Notes: generated from the letters alone by a model not told the origin. 64,000 nucleotides of DNA from Glandiceps talaboti (GCF_964340395.1 NC_135552.1:20486681-20550680), one strand, 5' to 3'. Shown: positions 28,973 through 60,154, counted from the stretch's first letter. Numbers and translations: made by a program.

Positions 28973-31900
28973 CTTGAAAAGTTGTAAAGAAGAAAAAAGA
29001 AGAAAATCTTGTGATCGAAATATAATAGTGAATACTTCACTTGATGGCTAATAAACCAAACATGTACTTGCTAACTCGACAAACATCATAGTATACTTTA
29101 GAGATATGACCGGTATAAACAAATGTTTAGTCTGTTTTCAAAAAATTGAATTATGTGAACAATTTAAATGTAACGATGGCAACAATGATATGGTTAATAC
29201 AAACTCGAAACATCAAATATAATTACTATGTAGTGATGTCATTACAAAACATTACACTGTAGCTCTTTCTAACATCAATTTCGTTCGTTCAAAAAAGTAA
29301 CACTGCAATGCTAAAGTCACAGTGTTTTCCAAAGTTACAATGTGGAGTTAATTAAACAAAGATAAAATCATGAAAGTGGTGTCGCGTAGATTTATAACCC
29401 TTTTAAGTCTTGGCCATATTATACCACTGTCGAGTAACATATCCAAACACGAACAAAGTGACGTTCTTGTCATTTATTTCCGTAGAACTGCTGAATAATA
29501 TTTAATTAAACCCTGTAAATTCGATTTCTTAGGATGTAACACAATACTTACTCCAGACGATCTGGTAGTTCTCCTCCAGTGTTATCTTCGGTTCGTTCAT
29601 TAATTTTTAAAGTACTCTGTATAATTTCCGAGATTTCGCCTGATGTGAGATCTATGACATAAAGTTAATAACACGACATCTGAATATTAGATTTGTATAC
29701 GCTTAGGCCTGCCATTCGTTTACTGATTACAAGCACCCTAATCTTCTTATGTCAGGTGAGATATATTTACAGAGGTATTCATATTTCTACGGGTTCCACT
29801 TAAATCTCACTCGTTCAATTTCAAGTTCAATGCTGCATATTGTGTAGAAACTACTAAAATATGACACGTAAACAAATAACACATATATAAACGCCAACAC
29901 ACAAATACTTTTATTAACAAATATATAAACCCCGACAAAGGTTGTCAGTAAATGTAAGTACTACAGCAATATATGCAAAGGAAGGGTTGGGTGTGAAAAT
30001 CTCAGTGCCAGGTCTATCTCAGGCATCGTTTAAACCACAGCCTCTTTTACGTTTTTTGAAATGTGGTGAACAAGGCCCACAAATGGACTCACCCCCAGCC
30101 TTATATAATAGCGTCAACATGTTTATTAAAGAATTATTGTATACTATAACATAACATACCGTCGTCCCAACTGACGTCATTTTTACTCCACTCATATCGG
30201 AACGTTTCTTTGCCAATGAAGTATTTGGACAGGGGGCTCAAGGAAGAGTCACGCCAAGCTAATACGGATGATACGATGAGGCATATCAGTAACTCTACAA
30301 TGTTTAATGGAGGCGGGAGTATAGGACGTGATAGATATTCTTCAACCAAACTGAATCGATTATACCGATCCACCGTAGATGACGTCTTTTCTATGGCGTG
30401 GTAGGTTTGACTGTTGATAAATAGCATTGAGGCATTTATCACAAAGCGGCACAGAGTTCATATAAGTTATAACTAAACTGAAAGCAGTCGATACTTGACG
30501 AAATGCTGACCCTATCATGTTCTGAAAATTACAAAACTCGACGAAAAATATAAAGTCAAGTGGATATCTTTCATCTCGAGCACACACGTTACAGCTTCAT
30601 GGAAATGGTCATGCATTAAAAAGTCTTTAAGATATCTCATCTACTTACTTGAAGACAGCAATGACGAGGTTCACCACTAGAAGTGCTGTTATTAGCATAA
30701 ATAGACCACTAAGGGCAGGTACTACATATGGATAATCAGGGTAAAGATCAGTTCCTTGGATAAATTGAAAGCATATAGTCCATGATTATCTTGGATTAAT
30801 ATTGAGAAATAAGAACGACCAGCCTACCCCATATCAGACCACTTGGAGGCGGGCTTCGATTTACATTTTCTCCCATAACCATTCTTTAACAAGTCAAGAC
30901 GGGCTTGTCCTATGTTGTTCGCTTTGATCGGTTTAGAGGGAGCGTGTGTAGTCGTTTATTAAAACATGGGCGTTACACACCTTACAAGCCTAATACGTGT
31001 GATAATCTAATCTTCAAGATGTATCGAAATATGTTTATTTCTGTGTTTGTTAAACGAAACACATCTTAAGCAATTGTTATTAGCATCGTTATTACTAGGT
31101 AGCAATGGACATGAACTAGTTCTGTAGTTCAGCTGTGAAATTGTTTTTTAAATGTGACCTTTCTGTTTGGGCTATCAAATATACCTTGAATTTCATCCAG
31201 TTGTATTTCTCCATAGATCTGCCAGTATGGATGTGAAAGTACTTCCATCAGCATATACCATGAAACCGTGTCATTTGGTTCTAGGAACGAATGGTACGCT
31301 ACACCAAAGCTCCATACAAAGATAGAGAAGACGATGATAAATGGCGGCAGATCACTAGTCTGTGGAGGAATTAATATCATTGTCTGAAATAACTCACAAA
31401 GAAAGTTGGCAAAACTGCTTGTTTTAATGATCAAAAGGCGTAAGACAATGTTCGCTTTGGTAGATGTGATGTATATACACGTAAAACTTACTTTCATCCA
31501 TACCAAACTGACGTGTATCGTTTTAGAAACATGCTTACTTTGCAACTGTTAACATATTATATGTATATATTGGTTCTGACAGATTTTGATCACAGAGGTT
31601 TTCCCACAAAGACCTTAATAGACTTTAAACCGTAAGTGTACCTCATTATTTAAAACACTGATAGACTAATCACTTCTGCAATATGATGTTAATGTTAGCA
31701 TTTTAGTGATTGCATTACATATTTGACAAAATTTGACAATCAGAATGTGAACCGTGAATGAGATCGAAACGTCATCCTTACCATCATGGCCTGAATCATG
31801 CTGACTATTGGTCCAAGATACTTCCATACAGTAGCAAATTGCAACAGACGAACATACATCGCAATCATAGAGATGCAGTAGAAGAGCTGAGCAACGTAGA

Positions 31901-33373
31901 AACTGCCTCCACTGAGAGTGAAACGTAATATCAATCCAATGTAGTATGTTGATAGCATAAACACGTCTACGGCATTCCAATTTGAAAGGTAGTAATTCCC
32001 CAGGTTCCCCAAAGTATAAAAAGCGCCACCTTCAAAACTGTATTCTATCATCTAGAGAAGAATAAAGAAAAACATTTAGTCATACACCCTCATTTTCTAA
32101 TGTTGGTTGTGCGTCAATTCTAAACGCGACACAAAACACTTTAGAATAACTTGGTGTCTGGGACGTTGACATGACCTAGTGTCCAGCATCATTGTGTTAA
32201 AAACCTGTCAATAACAAGTGTGATTGTTTAATACGAATCTGTGATGGACAGGGTAAACTAAAGGGGCGAGATCAATAGTTCAATGTAGGATAAAAACAAA
32301 TTCTTATACTCTGGCCTCAGACCCCCTCCTTCTGGCCAAAATTGAAAATTGCTTCGAACCACACAATCTCAAATCAATATTGCTTTGAAAGGTATATTAA
32401 AAGGAGACCACAACATAGACAAAAATACAAAATTGTCTGTAATTGCCTGACACACCTACAGTTGTGGCTTAGACATTGGTCGAGGATCACGCTAATCCTT
32501 GGCGATGATATCACGTTGACTCGATAGAAACTATCACGTGATATTAACAGAAACTCTGACATAATGGTTACACAAACTGACACGCAAACAGTTAGTTAAC
32601 AACAAATACTCAAAAAGTTCAAAATGTTGTCTATCATTTCAGATACACATTTGATAATATACAGCACCGTGTGCCAACCGACCTGACATAGTGTACATTT
32701 TGTCACTATTTAACAGTACTCTTAGCTAATTATATACATGTTATCATAGGTTTCGTTTTACACTGAAAAGGTCATAGTTTGTAAGCGTACAGATTTTCAT
32801 TTAGATTTTGATAAACACAACTTTCGTTTGGTTCTTTCTTACGTCAATGTATCCGATGTTTACCTTGTTTCAACATGCAATAAAAATCTATCAACTGAAT
32901 ATAAGACAGGGTATTCATTTAGTATTCAATACTTTCGTATGAGACGATAATGTATTCATCAAATGATGATTATTTGTGCAAATTATCTTAACACTGAATA
33001 ACACATTACTATAAACCTGAATATTTGAGCTATTATGGGCGTATTTCAAGTTTTTTTTAATGAAAAAAGATAAGACAATATATAGTTGATCTGCTAGGTT
33101 GAACGCATTGCTCCAAGACGTCCTCGTAGCAGTATTCAGGAGTTGGCCAAAATATACCAGCAGTAGCAACAATTATGAAAATCACCGTTATTCCTTCAAC
33201 ACAGATTAATGATCAAACATCTAAGTTTAAAATCAGACCGAAACAAACACAACAAATAAACAGTAACAGATACTTACATATCTATCGTCATCTGAGAGAA
33301 GTCTATCATCAGAATCGCCATTAGAGTCTGAGTCTACACTGACGATGGAATCCTCACCCCTGATACAAGCCAT
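28828..33373 (-). CDS. Predicted chimeric TRPM gene made by the tandem duplication
   Basis: Exons in coding order: 33278-33373, 31782-32051, 31185-31359, 30649-30754, 30160-30410, 29552-29651, 28828-28972. The first is the second copy of left TRPM exon 1; the others duplicate the last six exons of the right TRPM gene. Exon 1 ends in phase 0 and the S3 exon begins in phase 0, so the join is in frame and the sum is exactly 381 codons (380 aa). The product would be an acidic 32-residue leader, S3-S4, the S4-S5 linker, S5-pore-S6 (residues about 123-216), the TRP-helix region and a coiled coil, without MHRs, S1 or S2. It has the left gene's full upstream region. Whether it is transcribed is unknown. 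It might be non-functional, or might poison tetramers of the parents. Confidence 0.55.
29552..29651 (-). CDS. Chimera exon, post-TRP linker
   Basis: 100 bases, phase 1 in, 2 out; copy of 39809-39908. Confidence 0.65.
30160..30410 (-). CDS. Chimera exon, TRP-helix region
   Basis: Copy of 40417-40667; contains LVEEYLSRPILPPPLNI. Confidence 0.75.
30649..30754 (-). CDS. Chimera exon, S6
   Basis: Copy of 40906-41011; contains PALSGLFMLITALLVVNLVI. Confidence 0.75.
31185..31359 (-). CDS. Chimera exon, S5 and pore
   Basis: Copy of 41442-41616; contains PYWQIYGEIQLDE. Confidence 0.78.
31782..32051 (-). CDS. Chimera exon, S3-S4
   Basis: Copy of 42039-42308; contains NWNAVDVFMLSTYYIGLILR. It begins with ATG directly after the acceptor, so it could also be an internal start. 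Confidence 0.78.
32263..32377. mobile_element. Left fragment of MITE-like element cut by the duplication
   Basis: Same sequence as the left third of the element at 42520-42861; it stops at the duplication junction. Confidence 0.45.
33278..33373 (-). CDS. Chimera first exon (copy of left TRPM exon 1)
   Basis: Start codon and donor are both unchanged from copy 1. The next TRPM exon downstream is now the S3 exon at 31782-32051, after a 1226-base intron. Confidence 0.6.
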
Positions 33374-33560
33374 CGTCTTTCCCTAGTAGGACTATCAACT
33401 CTAATAAATAGACAGACTTTAGAAGTATGTGATATTAATACAACGAGATGTAATCCTATCACTTACATGACAGGTTCCCACGAATCTTTGGAAATGCTTA
33501 AATTCGTTATAGAATGGTTTTAGGTGATTAAGTCAGAGCAATTGCTATATATCTTCAACT

Positions 33561-34240
33561 GATACAATACGATACGATACGATACAATACAATACAATAC
33601 AATACGATACGATACGATACGATACGATACGATACGATACGATACAATACGATACGATACGATACGATACAATACGGTACGATACGATACGATACGATAC
33701 AATACGATACAATACGATACGATACAATACGGTACGGAACGATACGATATGATACGATACAATACGGTACGATACGATACGATACGATACAATACGATAC
33801 AATACGGTACGATACGATACGATACGATACGATACGAAACGATACAATGCAATACAAACCAGTACAATACAATACAATACAATACAATACAGTACAGTAC
33901 AGTACAGTACAGTACAGTACAATACAATACAATACAATACAATACAATACAATACGATTCGATGCGATACGAAGCAAGGCAAGGCAACGCAAAGCATCGC
34001 AACTAATACAATATAATATAATTTCACATGGCATGACATAATAACATAATATAATATAATATAATGTAATATAACATAATATAATATAATATAATATAAT
34101 ATAATATAGTATAATATAATATAATATAATGCAATGCAATGCAATGCAATGCAATGCAATGCAATGCAATACAAACAATACAATACAATACAATACAATA
34201 CAATACAATACAATACAATACAATACAATACAATACAATG
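33561..34240. repeat. Pentanucleotide satellite, copy 2
   Basis: As 23306-23990 with one fewer GCAAT unit (8 rather than 9). Confidence 0.95.
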
Positions 34241-35445
34241 TATCAATATGCACCAATTCAAAATACCAATGTTAATAAAAAATAGTCGATTGTCATATAT
34301 ATAGGGACACTCATGGCTTCATCTTGTTACTCACCGTATTTCTAATACAGTGTTTATGACGGTTTATTTATATTGCTCAACTTTCGATCTAATCTAACAT
34401 AAACCCACTAGATATACTGCACCACGTGGAATGTGACGTAAACATTTGACCTTAGACGCACCCTGTTTAGGTCACATGTAGGTCACATGTGTGTTTACTT
34501 TGTTCGACAGAGTACGTATTATCAATGACACCAACAGGTACACAAGATAAAGTCACTATGCACTATGTAGTACAAATGTCATATTGGATATTAAGCACAA
34601 TTATTTTATACCCAGAAAATTACACTTGTGTAGCCAGGTGACGTGTTATTTTTACATTATTTTTCCTTCCATCCTTCACCCAAATTACACAATGCTATGA
34701 TTTATGCCATGTGAATGGTGTGAAGAAAAAATAAATATATGTTCAGAGAGTTAAGTTCCGCATGCGCTGAGCTGGTTCACAGTACAAGGCAAATAAAACT
34801 GGATGTAGAATCGCCTATATGAAACCCACCTGTAATTGTTGCCTGCCAGTGAAGATAATTGGTACTGGTATTAGCCGTTCGGGTTGCGGATAAACCGTGA
34901 CGAATAATCGCAAACTGTGGCAACAAATATAAACTCAAAACGTTTGCTTCTTGTCAAACTGATTTCAACGTTACAGACCACCAGCGTGTATAAAGTGTAT
35001 TGTAATATCAATAGCTAACGTATAATAAGGCTTTGTCTAAGGTTCGATTAATTATTATCAAATCGATACTACGTATGATAACATTAAACTGTCGTCTACA
35101 GTTAAATTCCTGGGTTGATTGGACTATTTTTTTTTGACTATTGCCTACACACATTTGTCCAGTTTGTGATAAGTTCAAAAGATTGTTTTCAAATTACCGA
35201 CATTTAACGGGTTAAATGTCAAAGGTCATTCAAACTAGGCAGTACTGTAACCATTCCGACTGTTTTTGGAAACCTTTCTTGATAATATTTTATGATTGTT
35301 TGTAGTTTCATGAATTGTCACTCATCTGTCGAGGTCTTACATTCGGTATTAAAATCGAAGTTTTCTTACAAGACCATTCCTTGATCAAGTCTATATGTAG
35401 TTATTTAAGGACCGTAAAGATAAACAGAACAAATATCTAAACGAA
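34241..35445. other. Intergenic DNA between the right TRPM gene and chimera exon 1
   Basis: Copy of 23991-25195; no exon supported. Confidence 0.4.
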
Positions 35446-35457
35446 ATGTATCGTCAT

Positions 35458-35595
35458 GGTCATCCATCCATCCATCCATCCATCCATCCATCTATCTATC
35501 TATCTATCCATCCATCCGTCCATCCATCCATCCATCCATCCATCCATCCATCCATCCATCCATCCGGGCAGCCATCCCCAGCCATCCATCCATCT
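35458..35595. repeat. (CATC)n microsatellite, copy 2
   Basis: Copy of 25208-25345. Confidence 0.95.
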
Positions 35596-35987
35596 ATTAT
35601 CTTTATCAAAATCGCCAAATATGGATTATCATACCATGCATAAGCCAAAAATATGGAATGTATACTCTGGTCGTTCTACGTCATGACAACGCATATCTAT
35701 GTCACCGGTTCTGCTGTGTTCGATATATGAGTCAAAAGGTCCCATTACTTTCCGGATTTTTCTTTGATATTATAGGCGCTGGTATAATTATGTTATTGTC
35801 CGATTTTTTTTCTTCATTCAGCCGGAAAATATTCGTGACCTAAGGGTTGTCACTACGAGTCGCTAGACAAGTAGTGACAAAGGCCCCTTAGGTTACTCGT
35901 ATTTTCCTTGGCTGAACGAAGAACAATATTGGGGAATAACATCTGTTCGTCGTTGGGTCAATTGCCAGTTGGTACAAATGTATATAA

Positions 35988-38017
35988 GGGACCGGTCAGT
36001 TTCTCCAGCCTGGGGGGGGGGGGGGGCGGTGGATTCTTAAATCGGGCCGACAAAAAGTCACTGACCCCCCCTATCTGTAAAACCAAAAACAGGCTGACCC
36101 CCCCCCTATCACTTAATTCTAAAACATGATGACCCCCCCCCCTCATATATAATATTCGCATGACAGGTATTTTTTTATCGTGACTCAGTGTGGACTGCTT
36201 GACTGTCTTGCATTTACTTTATAAGATCCCAGGTTAGCACTATCATATTTATAATTATTGACTACACAGGGTAAATATATTTGAAAAGGAGTTTAATAGC
36301 ATCTTGGCTGTGAAAGGTAGGAAAGCTTGAGAAGGGAATATGTACATCTCTTATGGGGGTCCTAGGGGGTCTCCCCCTAGAAGCCCAGGAGGTTTTTAAC
36401 TCTGAAAAGTCAATTTTGAGACTATTCAGACATTTTCAGAAAATAATTTCCAAGCTTTACAAGACAGCACCAACATGTAAAATGCAACTACATAAGGTTG
36501 AAATATTTTTGAAATATAGTTTGATAGGATCTTGACAGTAAGAGGTAGGGGGAAGATCTTGAGAGTAGGATGTGTACACCTCATGTGGGGGGGGGGGTCC
36601 TAGGGGGTCTCCCCCTAGAAGCCCTGGAGGTTTTTAACTCTGAAAAGTCAATTTTGAGACTATTCAGACCCTTTCAGACAATAATTTCCAAGCCTTACAA
36701 GACAACACCAACATGTTAAAAGCAACTACATAGGGTTGAAATACTTTTGAAATATACTTAGATAGCATCTCGACAGTAAGAGGGGAAGAGCTTGAGACTG
36801 GGATATGTCCACCTCATGTGGGGGGTCTGAGGGGGTCTCCCTCTAGAAACCCTGGAGGATTTTTACTCTTAAAGCCAATATTTAGGCTATTCAGACCCTT
36901 TCAAGCAATAACTTAATCCATGCTTTACAAGACAGCAAGTATTAGACACTATTCTTTATAACTTACACTAAGGGTTGAAATATGTTCTTAAAAAGTTTAA
37001 ATGGCATCATTATATACATGTAGTAAAGTTCAGCACATCTATAATGGTAGTATCATTGGTAGGGGAGATTTGGAGTTTAAGGCAATTTTAGACTATCTTG
37101 GCAAACGTTTCAGATCTTGAAAAGACAATATCATATCAAATTAGAATAGGGTGAAAATATTTAAGAAAAGTTTAATACCATTATGACAGTAAAAAGGTTG
37201 TTGGTGTATCTGATTGTTGGTTGAATGTATGAGTGACCTCTGGGGGTGAGGGAGTCCTTGGGGTTTTCCCCCTGGCAGATCTGGAGTATTTTGCTTCAGA
37301 TACTAAGGCAATGTTTAGGTTATTCATAACCTTTGAGGTATTATTTCCAAGCTTCGAAAAGCTAACGCAAAACGTTTTTAAATGAGTTTCTCATATCACA
37401 TAAAATGGACACGTAACATTAGTATATAGGGGCATTAATATTGCATGTATAATAAAGTCACCGGTATGTTAGAGAACTTTAGGTGGTCATACCTAGTGTA
37501 TAATAGTAACTGGAATCTGATGAGATGTGGTGATTTGTAGTGTCAATAGCATGACGAGTAGAACAATTTAGATTAACTTCATTTATAAACTATCTATGAA
37601 AATTACCATTACGAAACCTTCAAGTTCACTTTTGCCCCAAACTGCAATATAAGCGAAGCATTGATTGTGAAACAGCCAAGCATTTACATGACATGTTCTG
37701 TCACTAGTGTGGTAGGTAGGTAATACCGGTACATGTATATGAATATGTATAGTTAGGTTTGAACTAATAAGTAATGTTAAAGAATTCATGTAAGAAACAG
37801 GGACAAGAACAAATATTGACATGTACCACATTTCAGACAAGGCTATATGCCATTATAGAAAGGATTTTTTTCTTCCATCACAATCTAAAACACAATGACC
37901 CCCCCTATCCACAATTTTCAAAACAGCATGACCCCCCCTACTGCCAATTTCAAAAACAGAGTGACCCCCCCTACCAATCCACCGCCCCCCCCCCGGCCGA
38001 AGAAACTGACCGGTCCC
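35988..38017. mobile_element. Harbinger-like element, copy 2
   Basis: Same TIRs and TAA flanks as 25738-27771; it differs in G- and C-run lengths. Copied with the tandem duplication, not transposed. Confidence 0.75.
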
Positions 38018-38939
38018 TAAATGGGATCTTTGTGAGTGTGTCAGTTTGGGTGAGTGTAAATGCGATGTCTGTCTGTGTAGGTGTAGTTAATTTTTTATTT
38101 CCTCTGACTACTTGTTGTGAAATTAAGTAAGTTAGAGGTAGAGATGCAGGATTGAAATAGAAACACAGTTTTACATGTATGTATACAAAATGATCACGTA
38201 AGTTGTATTTACTACTACATTATGGCATTTCGAATTCACAGTGAAACACGCAACCAAAGTTTTTTATTCTCAGTTTTATTAATAGAAACTGTGGTATTTG
38301 TTTACATATATGTCTCGATAATGAATTTTGTGATTTGTAAATAAAAATCTATTATGAGCATGTCAACACAACTAGCAAGGCAGTGGATATGTTTAGATTG
38401 CTGCTTCAAGCCTTCGTTGATGGATAAAAGTCTAGCATACATAAGCTTATTGCAATTGGCTGTTACTAATGTCTGATTTCTCTTTTCAGAACACTTAGAA
38501 AAAAATTATATGAAAGGGTTACTATGGGACGGAAAGCACTCTCACCATAATAATTTGCCTAATGCAAAGTTCATAACTATGAGTACATGATAAACACTGT
38601 GAAGGGTATAGGCGGCTTCAAATTGATATAACATTGCCTAGAATAATTTGCCTTGCTAGGCAAAAACGTTCATGGTGTTCATAATGATCATGGTAAGCCG
38701 GCTTATGTTTTGAAACAAACAGTTGAATATATCAAGTTAAACTGAAGGAATGATAACAATTCTAAACTTCTAATTTCAAAATGAAATGATTATTCCTCAG
38801 TATAGTCCATCCTATTTACATTTTTCAAACACATGATTTATAGATATATATAATCTCATTGCATAAATCTTGCATCCTGTATCTGATAAATATTGCATGT
38901 TAATCTCCCTCGCTCCCTCCATCTCTCCCATTCACCTCT

Positions 38940-38949
<10 letters not shown>

Positions 38950-39010
<61 letters not shown>
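38950..39010. repeat. (CT)n microsatellite, copy 2
   Basis: Longer allele than copy 1 at 28700-28753. Confidence 0.95.
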
Positions 39011-39014
<4 letters not shown>

Positions 39015-39084
39015 ACTCACATACGAATACACATTGTCAAATGAATTACTATTAAGTAAAATTCAGACGATATCGTTGGATATG

Positions 39085-57028
<17,944 letters not shown>

Positions 57029-57568
57029 GGCCCAATAGTTTGATGGCGGAAATTTCTTATACAGTGAAGATGATGATTCCCATAAGTGTGTTCAGTGACA
57101 GAAAGTCTGTCCCTCCTCGTGTTTGTGATCTGTAAAAAATACAGTACATTTTGAGCCCTTTAACCATAGACCGTCTATGCTTTAACCTTGTATCATTCAG
57201 TTTTCCTGTTACATACGATATAATATGTTGTTCATTGTTCATTGTTCGAGAGGCTGGTAGTTCTTAACGAATTTTGCCCCATTTATACTTTACAGACCAT
57301 TGATATCAAAGTCGACAAAAGAACGGAACGCTTCGAAACAGGAACAGGAACACAAATAAAAAATTCCCCCACTCACTCATAAAGATTTTATTCGTTCCGG
57401 TAGTAAAAACAAAACTAAAAGTTTTATACATGAAAAGATGGATATGAGAAGGGGAAGGGACTGTAAATCAAATCGTTGCAAAGCAACTTAGTTTATTGAC
57501 TTGTTGGCACCGTGACAGACTCTGAAAATGTGGCTTTGCAGGTGATCAGCTACATACTTATCAACTTA

Positions 57569-58084
57569 GGGAGCCTTCAGTAATTACACAGGGTTTTGGG
57601 GAGAGCAGGTTCAGGCTGTTGCATGCGTAAAATATTACCCTCCCCGATTCCTTCAACTTTCTTTCCCTAAAACATGACCCTCCCTGTTAAAGTAGTTCAC
57701 ATATGTTTCAGTTCTGTGAGAAATGGAAAAGGACACACCGAGTCACATAATCATTGGTAAAGACTTAATCCCACCGCTGCCACCAAGTTGAAAGTTGTAA
57801 AGGCATGGGGTATTTCCCACTACTACCACCATGTGAATATGGGTAACAATTGGCACCTAACCCTAACCCTAACTTTGACCCAAATGGCAACAATGGGATT
57901 TGGAACCGGTGGCAGCTATGGTATAGCAAAACCGCCCAAAATAATGCAAAGTTGGACAATACAATGAGTCAAAATAAAATGTGACCCTCTCCTAATCCCA
58001 TTTTCTAAGATATGGCCCTCCCCCGAGAGCCGATTTGTAAAAAGTGACCCCCTCACTTCCCCCTTATAAATACTGAAAGATCCC
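57569..58084. mobile_element. 516-bp Harbinger-like MITE
   Basis: Imperfect TIRs (GGGAGCCTTCAGTAATTA; the other end reverse-complements to GGGATCTTTCAGTATTTA) flanked by TTA at 57566-57568 and 58085-58087. Internal GACCCTCCC motifs recur, and near 57856-57873 there is a short CCTAACCCTAACCCTAA telomere-like run. It lies in the putative 5'UTR intron of the right TRPM gene. Confidence 0.65.
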
Positions 58085-58501
58085 TTATGCACAGAATTGC
58101 AACTGTATGGATATCTGTTTTTGTTCTTTTTTTCCGAAAATGTTGTCGAAGAAGTTTTTCTTGCGCTTTCTAATGTAATCCGGTTTGTTGCGATGAATTG
58201 TAATGGATAATGAGCAGTCAGAGGACACTGGATTTTTTTCTCGCGTCTGTTTAGCAAACATAACATTATATCTTGTTGGACAATATGTAAAGGTACATTC
58301 GATATAAACATGGCATATAGTAGAAAAGTGTGCAGACCTAGAAGACATAGTGTTGTGGCACAAGTGTAACAAAAGTCAACGTATATATCAATCTATATCC
58401 ACCATGCTATTAGAATACACGTTACTGGAACTAACAGCACTTAATACCTGAATATATGTAAAAGTTAAAGACATTGGAAAAATAAAGAAAACAAGACTTA
58501 C

Positions 58502-58583
58502 TAATCTTAAGGTTTTCACAAACCAAATACCAAGGATAGGTGCAAGTTGTACAACTTGATAAGTTATCGAGTATAGATTAAAG
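58502..58583 (-). other. Candidate 5'UTR exon of the right TRPM gene
   Basis: From a start about 30 bases below the TATA box to the donor GATTA|GTAAGT. It would splice to the acceptor near 57130. The 131-codon frame over this area is not needed for the model. Confidence 0.35.
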
Positions 58584-58609
58584 AGACTATGGCTGGAAGG
58601 AGTACCAAG

Positions 58610-58616
58610 TTTTATA
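58610..58616 (-). promoter_or_regulatory. TATA box (TATAAAA), right TRPM gene
   Basis: Minus-strand TATAAAA about 1.6 kb upstream of the ATG, with a splice donor about 108 bases downstream. Confidence 0.45.
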
Positions 58617-58627
58617 CCCCAATTTAC

Positions 58628-58653
58628 CACGTGATAGCCCAATTTATCACGTG
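58628..58653. promoter_or_regulatory. Two E-boxes CACGTG spaced 20 bp
   Basis: CACGTG at 58628-58633 and 58648-58653 within a direct repeat of CACGTGATAGCCCAA, immediately upstream of the TATA box. E-boxes of this type bind bHLH(-Zip) factors. Confidence 0.5.
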
Positions 58654-58870
58654 ATAGCCCAACACAGAGAACAATATATCTTTGGCACAGCATCAAGGTA
58701 AGCCTTACTCCCATCAAAGTCCATCCAGGGATGAGGCAGGTCAAATAATAATATAAATGCGTCACAGTCATAACATTATACATGAAAACTTTAACATCTT
58801 TCGTGAGATATATTACTTTGACGTGGTTTCCCTACATCAAATACATGTAGAATGTAAAATATACAAAAGT

Positions 58871-59248
58871 TTTAATGTAAACTAGTATTCTGACACGTGA
58901 CCTGCAACGTGTGACAACACTTACAAGATACACTGTACAAACGACCAAAATACACGATTAAAAATCTGGTTAAAGTTCAATGAATAAGTCAAATCAAATC
59001 AAATGTAGAAAATTAAAGCTATGGAGACGCGTGCCGTGAAAACAAAAACACAAAAACAAAACTAATGCAATGTTAATCTAGCGTTCAGCTTTGGGGTTTA
59101 AGCCGATGGAAGCTTGTACAAAAATTGACTTGGTTCTTACCCATCTAATTTTGGGACACGAAATCGTGTAACACCTTTTGTAGGTCCTTTTGGTAGTTAT
59201 CATACAAAAGCAACGAAGCTGGTTGACTTTCTCGTACGTATTTTTTCT
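58871..59248. repeat. Dispersed direct repeat, copy 1
   Basis: About 380 bases nearly identical to 63600-64000, apart from an insertion of about 22 bases in copy 2 and small changes. Confidence 0.9.
59145..59248 (-). CDS. Candidate terminal exon of an unrecognised gene, copy 1
   Basis: Acceptor TTTACAG, then 33 codons beginning KKYVRESQP and containing LLLYDNYQKDLQKVLHDF before TAG. The frame is kept in copy 2 despite a 3-base insertion. I do not recognise the family; a basic, helical C terminus is all that can be said. Upstream exons were not found. Confidence 0.33.
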
Positions 59249-60123
59249 CTGTAAACCGTAACTGGTTTTTCGTTACCAATTCTAGTATTAATAAGCTGGC
59301 GTATTACAACTGCTACTACAACTTGATATTGATTTACACGTAACAGTTACTGCATAGTACAACATAATATTCTATCAGGTACATTTATTGAAGGTTCGAC
59401 AATAGTGTAGATTTCTTTCATACATTTGTTGACAACCCATGACTTTGGGTTTTGTCATCCTACGACACAGACACCTTTCCGTCAATACAGTGTTATTGTC
59501 TAACTATGTTGGTTGCTAGGGCCGTTGCTATAAATTGTACAAAGTGCAACATTGTATTGATACTTGAGAAAAAGGAACAATATTTGAAAAAATATAAATG
59601 ATTGACAGTTCCTCTTTAAACACTCAGATAAGCATAGTTGTTTTTGTCTGTTGTTTTTTTATCTGACTAATGAAACGTACCCTTATTGATTTTAATAGAT
59701 TTGACCTGGGATAATAGAAAATAATGAAGCCATTATACACCGCACTGTATATACTTGATAATAGTTATATATATCATAGATATATCATAGCTATACAACA
59801 GCAACTTTCGACAATTATATTGCCCATCCAGCTCTGCACTGATGTAGAACTCAGCTATCATGGTACCAATTTCCGGTTAAACTCAAAGCTTTCACTACAC
59901 TTGTACTGTCTGCATGTGAAACACAGAATGTGGATGTACTCTGAGTATATCGCAGTGTAACCTCGAATTGAACGTTTAGAATGTGAACATTGATGGGTTT
60001 CGTTGTCACTCGATTGAAGGGTTTCAAAAAAACCTTCAAAGGCATTGTTATTGAATTAAATATAACGTACAATGTGTGTCCTTTGCAAAGTGTATTTCAT
60101 TTCTCACTGTTGCTTACTACAAC

Positions 60124-60154
60124 CAGGGACGTATAAACTGTTTATACGCCCCTG
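60124..60154. repeat. Near-perfect inverted repeat, about 15-bp arms
   Basis: CAGGGACGTATAAAC against its reverse complement with one mismatch. Confidence 0.6.

Larger units (their letters stand above)
22123..32377. repeat. Tandem duplication, copy 1 (10,255 bp)
   Basis: Head-to-tail with copy 2. Copies differ in repeat or homopolymer lengths and in only two substitutions that I found (23449 G versus A; 25556 G versus T). It contains left TRPM exon 1, the upstream intergenic DNA, and a copy of the last six right TRPM exons. Confidence 0.97.

Noticed and set aside
58388-58783. 131-codon hydrophobic minus-strand frame
   Set aside because: It overlaps the TATA/E-box region and a clean splice donor, and matches no family I know. 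A 5'UTR exon explains the signals better.
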